This document shows positions 24,849 to 31,335 of a DNA stretch of 56,037 nt, piece by piece. The translations under genes and the position numbers were made by a program. The stretch covers positions 1 to 56,037 of the forward strand of contig JAHZHL010000022.1 in NCBI GenBank assembly GCA_019420305.1, in the 5' to 3' direction. The DNA is from Bacillota bacterium (GTDB taxonomy: Bacteria > Bacillota > Clostridia > Peptostreptococcales > Anaerovoracaceae). Positions within the stretch are counted from its first letter, which is position 1. Each line of letters begins with the position of its first letter. The notes under the pieces were generated by a model. It did no database searches and was not told the origin of the DNA. It saw only the letters and a program-made list of their open reading frames with translations.

Positions 24849-25982
24849 ATGATTACAAAATATGCGGTAATTAGTGGATTTTTAGGCGCGGGAAAGACAA
24901 CCTCGATGATTGCCTTTTCCAGAGAAATCAATCGGCGCGGTCAGGAGACTGCCGCGATTCTGGCAAACGATCTGGGAGCGGGGAATATTGTTGACGCGGA
25001 ATTCTGCGCTGCTGCCGGGGTTATGACCCTGCCTATTTCCGGAGGGTGCATCTGCTATCAGCATGAAAATCTGGTAGGGAAAATGCATCAGCTGGAAGCG
25101 GCAGGGGCAGATGTGATATTTTCCGATATACCGGGATGCGGAATCGGCGCCATGGATCATGTTTATCTGGAACTGGAGGAAAAGGAACCGGACGAGTTCG
25201 AACTGCTGCCCTTTACCTGCATTGTGGATCCGGAGCGGCTGCGCATGGTTCTGCCGGAAAACGCGGATCTGAATCTTCCGGAAGAAATGAAATTCCTCCT
25301 GGACGCGCAGATGGCAGAAGCGGAGCTGATTGTGCTGAATAAAACGGATACCATCGGCGAAGAAGAAGCGGAAGCGATTATTTCATTTATCCGGGCGATC
25401 TATCCCCAGACGCCGGTGATGGCCATGTCGGCCATGAAGGGAACCGGCGTCAGTGAGGTGGTGGACTATCTGCTGGAGCATCGATCCAGGGCAGTACACC
25501 GGGAGATCGGCTATGGTTCTGAGGCATTCCTGGCGGCGGAAAACCAGCTGAGCTGGTTCAACACGAGGGTCTATATGCGGCAGCGGGAAGAGCAGAATCT
25601 GGATTTCAACCAAGTGATCGCGGAAATCTTTGAAGGCGTTCGGGCAGGCCTGAAAGAACGGGGACGCAATGTTCCCCATCTGAAAATGTTTGCCGCGGAC
25701 AGTGATGAGGAGCTGACGGACTTTTTCAAGGCCAGTCTGATCGGTGTTGATTATCCGGTGGAATATGATCATAGGCTTCAGAAAAAATACAGCGCGCTTT
25801 CGCTGATTATCAACGCCAGATGCGCTGCCGATCCGGTAGAAATGGCAGAAATTGTGGAGGACGCGGTGGACTCGGTTTCCTTGAAATACAATATGAAAGT
25901 AAGAACCTTTTTTATGGAAACCTTCGGCATGATGGAGGAAGGAAAGGGCAACATCGGAAAAGCGTCACGCTATGAGGACTGA
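24849..25982 (+). CDS. CobW/HypB/UreG-like GTP-binding protein
   Basis: This 377-residue P-loop GTPase of the G3E class has Walker A GFLGAGKTT at 10-18, ISGGCICYQ at 64-72, FSDIPGCGIGA at 91-101 (switch/Walker B region) and NKTD at 164-167. The family metal-binding motif is usually GCxCC; here it is GCICY, so one cysteine is missing. The C-terminal 130 residues do not look like a standard CobW_C domain. G3E proteins insert metals or deliver cofactors to client enzymes. Its place between a radical SAM gene and a Cys-rich DUF5714 gene, with AGGAGG at 6 bp and 10-bp spacing, suggests metal or cofactor delivery to one of them. Confidence 0.85.
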   Translation: MITKYAVISGFLGAGKTTSMIAFSREINRRGQETAAILANDLGAGNIVDAEFCAAAGVMTLPISGGCICYQHENLVGKMHQLEAAGADVIFSDIPGCGIGAMDHVYLELEEKEPDEFELLPFTCIVDPERLRMVLPENADLNLPEEMKFLLDAQMAEAELIVLNKTDTIGEEEAEAIISFIRAIYPQTPVMAMSAMKGTGVSEVVDYLLEHRSRAVHREIGYGSEAFLAAENQLSWFNTRVYMRQREEQNLDFNQVIAEIFEGVRAGLKERGRNVPHLKMFAADSDEELTDFFKASLIGVDYPVEYDHRLQKKYSALSLIINARCAADPVEMAEIVEDAVDSVSLKYNMKVRTFFMETFGMMEEGKGNIGKASRYED

Positions 25983-25992
25983 GAGGAAAGGT

Positions 25993-26703
25993 ATGAAGGA
26001 ACAGAAAGAAGCCTGTCTGATCTGCGGAGCGGAACTGGAATATTTTACGGAAGCAAGGGAGCAGATCTGTGCAATCTGCGGAGACAGGAAAGCGACAAAC
26101 GCATGCTGCAAAAACGGGCATTTTGTCTGTGATGCCTGCCATATGGAGCAGGGAATAAAAGAGCTGCTTCAATACGGTCTGGAGGAAACATCGGGAAATC
26201 CCATAGAGATAATTCAAAAGTGGATGGGACAGGAGCAAATCCACATGCACGGTCCGGAGCACCATGTGCTTGTAGGCGCGGCATTGCTCATCGCTTACGC
26301 AAACAGCGGCGGCAAGATCGATCGGGAACGGGCGCTGCAGGAAATGCAGGAGCGGGGAAGAGCTGTTCCCGGCGGAATCTGCGGATTCTGGGGCTGCTGC
26401 GGATCAGCTGTCAGTTCCGGCATTTTCCTGAGTCTGATTACAGAAACTACTCCGTTCAGTCGTGAGACATGGGGGCTTTCCAACCAGATGACGTCCCGGG
26501 CTCTGAGTCGAATCGGAAAAACGGGAGGTCCCCGGTGCTGCAAACGTTCGGCATTTCTGGTCATAGAGGAGGCTGCTTCTTTTGCGGAGGAACACTTCGG
26601 TGTCAGAATGCAGCTGCCGGAACGGATTGTCTGCGGATTTTCCGCTCGAAACAGCGAATGCCTGGGCGTGCGTTGCCCATTTTTCAAAGGGAACGGAGCT
26701 TAA
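25993..26703 (+). CDS. DUF5714 cysteine-rich protein
   Basis: This 236-residue protein has repeated metal-ligand-like motifs: CLICG (8-12), CAICG (26-30), ACC (37-39), CDACH (46-50), GGICGFWGCCGSA (128-139), GGPRCCKRS (179-186) and a final C-x8-C-x4-C-P-F (214, 223, 228). The N-terminus looks like paired zinc ribbons. The C-terminal part resembles the DUF5714 family, found beside radical SAM and GTPase genes. The ATG at 25993 has GAGGAAAGG upstream, 10 bp after the GTPase gene. Its stop overlaps the end of a convergent chromate transporter gene by 4 bp. It may be a metallo- or Fe-S redox partner or substrate carrier; no enzyme motif is recognised. Confidence 0.75.
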   Translation: MKEQKEACLICGAELEYFTEAREQICAICGDRKATNACCKNGHFVCDACHMEQGIKELLQYGLEETSGNPIEIIQKWMGQEQIHMHGPEHHVLVGAALLIAYANSGGKIDRERALQEMQERGRAVPGGICGFWGCCGSAVSSGIFLSLITETTPFSRETWGLSNQMTSRALSRIGKTGGPRCCKRSAFLVIEEAASFAEEHFGVRMQLPERIVCGFSARNSECLGVRCPFFKGNGA

Positions 26704-27257
26704 AGATACAGGAAAAGGCCCGCGGCGCCTCCCGCCAGCATCAGCAGGATTGGGTGCGGTTTCCATTTGCGCAAAGCAAAGAAGGAGGCCGCGAACAAGG
26801 CCAGCGCGGTGAAATCCGGAATTGCCGGCCAGGGGACATCAACGAGATCGGAAACTCCATAAAACGTAAGCAGAAGGATGGTCAGCCCCGCGTAAAAAAT
26901 CAGTCCCAGGGAGGTTGCCTTCAGGCCGCTTAAAACGGATGAAACAAAAAAGGAGTTTTCATATTTTCTGAAAAATATCCCCAGCAAAAGAGAAATTATA
27001 ACGCCTGCGGATACACAGCCAAGAGTCGCCGCCACAGCGCCCGGAATTCCGGAAAGCTGCATTCCGACAAAGGTGGAGATATTAATGGCCAGAGGACCGG
27101 GGGTCATCTGAGAGATGGCGATCATATCCGTGAACGCTTGCTGCGAGATCCAGCCGCTTTTGATTACGAGCTGTTCCTGGATGACCGCGATGACGGCATA
27201 TCCGCCGCCGATACTGAACAAACCGATTTTGGAAAACATAAAAAACAGCGCTGCCAT
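26700..27257 (-). CDS. chromate transporter half, second subunit
   Basis: This 185-residue membrane protein of the CHR short-chain family has SIGGGYAVIAVIQEQLV, ISQMTPGPLAINISTFVG (the P-G-P motif) and about six hydrophobic segments. Short-chain CHR proteins are made as two homologous halves; this is the downstream half. Its start codon shares one base with the stop of the other half (TGATG). Chromate or sulfate transport is known for some members; the natural substrate here is unknown. Confidence 0.9.
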   Translation of the reverse strand: MAALFFMFSKIGLFSIGGGYAVIAVIQEQLVIKSGWISQQAFTDMIAISQMTPGPLAINISTFVGMQLSGIPGAVAATLGCVSAGVIISLLLGIFFRKYENSFFVSSVLSGLKATSLGLIFYAGLTILLLTFYGVSDLVDVPWPAIPDFTALALFAASFFALRKWKPHPILLMLAGGAAGLFLYL

Positions 27258-27829
27258 CAGGAAACCTTCCTTTCTCTTCTGCGTGTCATGTACAGAGCAA
27301 GGCAGTACAACAGACTGCCGGATACTAAAAGAATCGCCGCGTTGATTCCGGTAAAGGCGCAGGCCAGAAAAGAAAGAACCGGAAGAGCATCCAGCAGACG
27401 GGACTTTTCTTTCAGGATGGTCCGGTACATGTCAACTGCCAGATCTACAATCAGAGCCGCTACACAAGCCTGCATCCCGGTAAGAGCGGCGCTTACGTAA
27501 GGATTGGCGGCGAAGGCGTTATAGCAGGTGGAGATGATTCCCAGGATCACCAGGGGAGGCAGAATGGAAAAGATCAGTCCCAGCGCAATTCCGGGAATCC
27601 CGGCAAGCTTTTTTGCCACCAGCACATTGAGATTTACCGCGATGGCGCCGGGAGAGGACTGGGCAATGGCAGCCAGATCCAAAAATTCCGACTCCTGCAG
27701 CAATTTTTTCTGCGTTACGAAAATTTTTTTAACCATAGGGATGATCACATACCCGCCGCCAAAGGTAAAAGTGCTGATGAATAAGTTTATATAACTAATC
27801 CAGACATATAACTTCCATTTCTTTTTCAT
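27257..27829 (-). CDS. chromate transporter half, first subunit
   Basis: This 190-residue CHR family membrane protein has TFTFGGGYVIIPMVKKIFV and AQSSPGAIAVNLNVLVAKK (P-G-A in place of P-G-P). The start at 27829 (Met-Lys-Lys-Lys-Trp) was chosen by family length. GGAG lies about 11 bp upstream, somewhat far, and longer in-frame versions to 27913 are less likely. It is the first gene of the pair and is divergent from a LysR-type regulator gene, the usual arrangement for regulator-controlled transporters. Confidence 0.85.
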   Translation of the reverse strand: MKKKWKLYVWISYINLFISTFTFGGGYVIIPMVKKIFVTQKKLLQESEFLDLAAIAQSSPGAIAVNLNVLVAKKLAGIPGIALGLIFSILPPLVILGIISTCYNAFAANPYVSAALTGMQACVAALIVDLAVDMYRTILKEKSRLLDALPVLSFLACAFTGINAAILLVSGSLLYCLALYMTRRRERKVS

Positions 27830-27949
27830 GTTGTGTATTCTCCAATTCGCTTTTTGAATCTGCGCCCAGTATAACGGTTGCGCTGGCATTTGTAAAATGA
27901 TAATATAGAGCATAAGCTATGAATAAAATTCATGGGAAGGAGAAAGCTC

Positions 27950-28840
27950 TTGAATTTCAAACAATGTGTTATTTTCCGGGAAATCGCGAAAACGGAAAAT
28001 TTTACAAAGGCAGCCGCAAACCTGTTTCTTACTCAGTCCGCGGTTTCCCATGCTGTCAGGGAACTGGAAGACGAAGCGGGGACCAGGCTCTTTGAACGGC
28101 TGCACAGAACAGTGAAACTCACCAAAACAGGCGAGCTTTTCCTGCGGGAAATCCTGCCGGTTCTGGAAAGCTTGGAGCGCGTCGAAGCCCGTATGAAAAA
28201 TCTGCAGATGGAGGCGCCGCTTCGCGTAGGCTCCTGCATCACCTTCGCTCAACTGGAACTGCCGCGCCTGGTGAACCGGTTCCGAAAGAGCATGCCGGAC
28301 TGCCCGCTGCAGATTACCGTACACCAGGCTTCGGAAATGCAGTCCCTTTTGCAGCAGGGGGTCATTGATATTGCTTTTATTGAAGGGGCAATTCTGGAAA
28401 ACAGCTTTGAAATGAAAAAAATTTCTTCTTACGAGCTGTGTCCGGTAGCGGCTCCCGGATACTGCGGAGATTCCCAGCTGGAGCTTCCTCAGCTTCTGGA
28501 GATGGATCTGCTGCTTCGGGAGCGGGGCAGCGCTGCCAGAGAAACCTTTGAATCCGCGGCAGCCTTAAAAGGATATAAAATCCGGCCGATATGGGAAAGT
28601 GTGGATTCCCAGGTTTTAATTCAGGCGGCAAAAGCGGGGCTGGGGGTTTCTGTCCTGCCGCGGATGCTGGTTGCCGAGGAAATTGCCGCGGGCAGCCTTA
28701 AAGTCCTTTCCGTCCGGGGTGTGAAGCTGTATAATGATATCCATATCGTAACAAGAACAACAAGTTATAAGACGGGGCCTCTGGAGTTTTTCTGGAAGAT
28801 GATCCCCAAAATCGAAGATAAAACAGAAAAAGGAGTTTGA
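27950..28840 (+). CDS. LysR-type transcriptional regulator
   Basis: This protein of about 296 residues has an N-terminal winged helix (FREIAKTENFTKAAANLFLT then QSAVSHAVRELEDEAGTRLF). The periplasmic-binding-fold effector domain starts near residue 88 (LRVGSCITFAQLELP). TTG at 27950 is preferred because AAGGAG lies 7 bp upstream and the product then begins MNFKQ as in the family; an ATG at 27932 would sit on that site. It is divergent from the chromate transporter pair and probably regulates it. A short palindrome ATAG-N8-CTAT (27905-27920) in the shared region may be its binding site. The ABC-class ATPase gene starts 2 bp after the stop. Confidence 0.9.
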   Translation: MNFKQCVIFREIAKTENFTKAAANLFLTQSAVSHAVRELEDEAGTRLFERLHRTVKLTKTGELFLREILPVLESLERVEARMKNLQMEAPLRVGSCITFAQLELPRLVNRFRKSMPDCPLQITVHQASEMQSLLQQGVIDIAFIEGAILENSFEMKKISSYELCPVAAPGYCGDSQLELPQLLEMDLLLRERGSAARETFESAAALKGYKIRPIWESVDSQVLIQAAKAGLGVSVLPRMLVAEEIAAGSLKVLSVRGVKLYNDIHIVTRTTSYKTGPLEFFWKMIPKIEDKTEKGV

Positions 28841-28841
28841 T

Positions 28842-30536
28842 ATGAAACACGCGTCCGATTTAAAACGGAACCTTTTTTCCATAGATGGAAAAAGCTATTC
28901 GATGTACAAGGAACTGCGGGGCAGCTACCGCTTTGATGGATATATCCTGTCTTTAGACCGGATTCAGGGAGACCCGTTTGCTCCGCCTTCGGCGCTGAGC
29001 CTGCAAATTCCCTTTGAAGCCACAGGAATTCCCGCGGAATATCTGGAAACGAAAAATCGCCGCATTACCCTGCAGGATTACCTGACCCGCCGGCTGGCAA
29101 AAGAGATGGAGGATTACAGTTTTAAAGCCAGAGGATCCGGAAAAAGCGGGCTGATCGCCATATCCCGCTGCGGACAGACCGTACTGGAGCGGACTGCCTG
29201 CCGGATTACGGAAAAGGCGGTGTTCGTCCGTTTTCACGTGGGTTTTCCGGCAAACGGACGGAGAATCAACGGAAGGGAACTGGAAAAGATTTTGTTTCAG
29301 TTCCTACCGATGTGCGCGGAGGAAGCGCTGTTTTACCGGAACATGAATCCAAAGCATCTGGAGCGGGCGATCTTTCTTTCCGATGATCAGCAGTTCATTC
29401 GAGAAGAGCTGAAAAAAAGAGGTCTGGCGGCCTTTGTAGCGGAGGGCGCTGTTCTTCCGAGGAAAAGCGGAGTATCGGATCTGCCGATGAAAGGGGCGGT
29501 TCCTTTCCAGTCTCCGGATTCCCTGAAGGTCACGATGGAACTTCCCCATCAGGGAAGGATCTGCGGAATGGGCATCCCCTGCGGCATCAGTCTCATCGCC
29601 GGAGGCGGATACCACGGAAAGTCCACACTTCTGAACGCGCTGGAATCCGCTGTTTATAACCATATTCCGGGAGACGGGCGGGAATATGTTATCTGCGATG
29701 ATACCGCGGTGAAGCTGCGATCCGAAGACGGGCGGTTTATCAAGGACGCGGATATTTCCATGTTTATCAACGACCTGCCCAATGGGAAAGATACCCGCTG
29801 CTTTTCCACGCTGGACGCCAGCGGCAGTACCTCCCAGGCCGCGGGCATCTCCGAAAGCATCGAAACAGGAAGCAGTCTCTTTCTCATCGACGAGGATACC
29901 TCCGCCACCAACTTTATGGTAAGGGACGCTTTCATGCAGAGAGTTATCAGCCGCAGCAAGGAACCGATTACGCCTTTTGTGGAGCGGGCCCGGCAGCTTT
30001 ATGAGCAGGCGGGAATCTCGACGATTCTGGTAGCCGGAAGCTCAGGCGCCTTTTTCCATATTGCGGATACGGTGATCCAGATGGATTCCTACCGGCCTTT
30101 CGATATTACCGAAAAAGTAAAAGAGCTGTGTCCCGAATATCCGGACGCGGCGGGCATGCCGCCGGTCTTTCAGCTTCCTCAGAGCCGCAGGATTATGAGC
30201 GTCCCCAAAGAGCTGCAGAGGGAACGACAGCGTCGGCCTCTGAAAGTAAAAGTCCACGGCATTGATTCTTTTTCCATAGGAAAAGAGACGGTGGATCTGC
30301 GTTATGTGGAGCAGCTGGAGGACGGGGAGCAGACCGCTTCTCTGGGCCGACTGCTGGAATACGCTCTGGAATATCTGACCGATGGAAAGCGGACGATTCC
30401 CCAGATTGTTTCCCTTTTGGAAGAAAAGCTGGAAGCAGAGGGGCTGGAAAGTCTGTTTTCCGGAAATGCGGTCTGCGGATTCGCGAGACCCAGAAAGCAG
30501 GAAATCGCAGCGTGCTTTAACCGATTCCGAAGATAA
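28842..30536 (+). CDS. predicted ATPase of the ABC class (COG3044-like)
   Basis: This 564-residue soluble protein opens with a conserved lead (YRFDGYILSLDRIQGDPFAP) typical of the COG3044 family. The P-loop GGGYHGKST sits near residues 254-262. The Walker B-like SLFLIDEDTSATNFMVRD lies near 345-360, preceded by ASGSTSQAAGISESIETGS, the ABC-signature-like part. No membrane segment is present, so it is not a transporter. The eukaryotic homologue MRB1590 binds RNA; the bacterial role is unknown. It has a good AAAAGGAG site and starts 2 bp after the LysR stop, so the two are cotranscribed. Whether it serves the transporter pair or the radical SAM operon cannot be told. Confidence 0.85.
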   Translation: MKHASDLKRNLFSIDGKSYSMYKELRGSYRFDGYILSLDRIQGDPFAPPSALSLQIPFEATGIPAEYLETKNRRITLQDYLTRRLAKEMEDYSFKARGSGKSGLIAISRCGQTVLERTACRITEKAVFVRFHVGFPANGRRINGRELEKILFQFLPMCAEEALFYRNMNPKHLERAIFLSDDQQFIREELKKRGLAAFVAEGAVLPRKSGVSDLPMKGAVPFQSPDSLKVTMELPHQGRICGMGIPCGISLIAGGGYHGKSTLLNALESAVYNHIPGDGREYVICDDTAVKLRSEDGRFIKDADISMFINDLPNGKDTRCFSTLDASGSTSQAAGISESIETGSSLFLIDEDTSATNFMVRDAFMQRVISRSKEPITPFVERARQLYEQAGISTILVAGSSGAFFHIADTVIQMDSYRPFDITEKVKELCPEYPDAAGMPPVFQLPQSRRIMSVPKELQRERQRRPLKVKVHGIDSFSIGKETVDLRYVEQLEDGEQTASLGRLLEYALEYLTDGKRTIPQIVSLLEEKLEAEGLESLFSGNAVCGFARPRKQEIAACFNRFRR

Positions 30537-30566
30537 TATTTTAAGGATATTATGGAAATAGTAAAT

Positions 30567-30602
30567 AAATTTATTGATATTATCAATAAATTTTGGTACA
30601 AT
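30567..30602 (+). promoter_or_regulatory. toxin-antitoxin promoter with 27-bp palindromic operator
   Basis: TTGATA (30574-30579) and TACAAT (30597-30602) are 17 bp apart. AAATTTATTGAT (30567-30578) and its exact complement ATCAATAAATTT (30582-30593) form a palindrome around 3 bp that covers the -35 box and spacer. The antitoxin, alone or with toxin, would repress from here. Confidence 0.75.
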
Positions 30603-30634
30603 GTATATAATAAAAAGTGAAGAGAGATGATAGT

Positions 30635-30898
30635 GTGGCACAAGTAAATGTAAATATTCGTATGGATGCGGACTTGAAAAAACAATTTGAAGCGTTTTGT
30701 TCCGATATTGGAATGAATATGACAACTGCCTTTTGTGTTTTTGCAAAAATGGCTGTCAGAGAACGTAGAATTCCCTTTGAAATTACAGCTGGTAATGATC
30801 CGTTTTACAGCCTGGAAAATATAGAAAGACTGAAGCGTTCCATTGCGCAGCTGGAGGCGACAGGCGGAACCGTTCACGAGGTAAAGCTAGATGATTAA
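30635..30898 (+). CDS. RelB/DinJ family antitoxin
   Basis: This 87-residue protein has the ribbon-helix-helix start AQVNVNIRMDADLKKQFEAF and NMTTAFCVFAKMAV. The acidic C-terminal tail (GGTVHEVKLDD) would wrap the toxin. GTG at 30635 is preferred, with AGAGAG at about 8 bp; a GTG at 30617 is an alternative. It overlaps the toxin gene by 8 bp. The RHH domain should bind the palindrome just upstream. Confidence 0.88.
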   Translation: MAQVNVNIRMDADLKKQFEAFCSDIGMNMTTAFCVFAKMAVRERRIPFEITAGNDPFYSLENIERLKRSIAQLEATGGTVHEVKLDD

Positions 30899-31154
30899 AG
30901 CATGGTCCGACGAAGCATGGGAAGATTTTGAGTACTGGACGAAACAAGATAAAAAGACGATGAGACGTATACTGAAACTGCTGAAAGATATTGACCGGAA
31001 CGGTTATGATGGGATCGGAAAGCCAGAGCCTCTAACCGGAAGTCTCGCGGGATATTGGAGTAGAAGAATCGATGATTTCAACCGTATCGTTTATCGAATC
31101 AAAAAGGATACGATTCTGATCGCGCAGTGTGGATCACGTTACAGAGATAAATAA
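30891..31154 (+). CDS. YoeB family mRNA interferase toxin with His83 replaced by Arg
   Basis: This 87-residue protein aligns with E. coli YoeB without gaps through residue 84: AWEDFEYW, GKPEPL with the catalytic Glu46, YWSRRIDDFNRIVY with Arg65. At the C-terminus the usual C-x-x-H-Y is CGSRY, so the catalytic His83 is Arg while Tyr84 is kept. Four extra residues follow. YoeB cleaves mRNA in the ribosomal A site using Glu46, Arg65, His83 and Tyr84. The substitution suggests a weakened or altered toxin. Its ATG lies inside the antitoxin gene. Confidence 0.88.
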   Translation: MIKAWSDEAWEDFEYWTKQDKKTMRRILKLLKDIDRNGYDGIGKPEPLTGSLAGYWSRRIDDFNRIVYRIKKDTILIAQCGSRYRDK

Positions 31155-31158
31155 TATC

Positions 31159-31188
31159 TTGACAAGCACCCCAAAGATATAGTATAGT
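31159..31188 (+). promoter_or_regulatory. sigma-A promoter for the ZTP riboswitch-pflB transcript
   Basis: TTGACA (31159-31164) and TATAGT (31183-31188) are 18 bp apart, placing the transcript start near 31195, just at the riboswitch 5' end. It begins 4 bp after the YoeB stop. Confidence 0.75.
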
Positions 31189-31195
31189 CAAAAAG

Positions 31196-31272
31196 TCATA
31201 TGACTGACGGAAGTGGAAGAAACCACATGGAGTATGATGAGTAGAAAACAAAAGCCGACCGTCTGGGCTGAG
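31196..31272 (+). promoter_or_regulatory. ZTP (pfl) riboswitch aptamer
   Basis: The leader contains TGACTGACGG (31201-31210), a short hairpin GTGGaagaaaCCAC with following ATGGAG, an A-rich linker, then GCCGACCGTCTGGGC (31254-31268). This matches the ZTP/pfl motif, whose conserved 3' part is GCCG-x-CCGCCTGGGC. GACGG here pairs with CCGTC, a compensated change relative to the common GGCGG/CCGCC. Ligand ZMP/ZTP accumulates when 10-formyl-THF is short. The gene controlled is pflB, which makes formate for that pool and gave the motif its name. Confidence 0.88.
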
Positions 31273-31299
31273 AAAGGGCCCGGATGTGCGGCTTTTTCT
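31251..31299 (+). terminator. riboswitch-controlled intrinsic terminator
   Basis: AAAGCCG (31251-31257) pairs with CGGCTTT (31289-31295), and inside it TCTGGGC (31262-31268) pairs with GCCCGGA (31278-31284); five T residues follow. The left strand is the conserved 3' aptamer segment, so ligand binding and termination are mutually exclusive: ZMP turns pflB on. Confidence 0.85.
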
Positions 31300-31335
31300 G
31301 TTATTTCATAGTTGTACTGCATATGGAGGTAAGAA

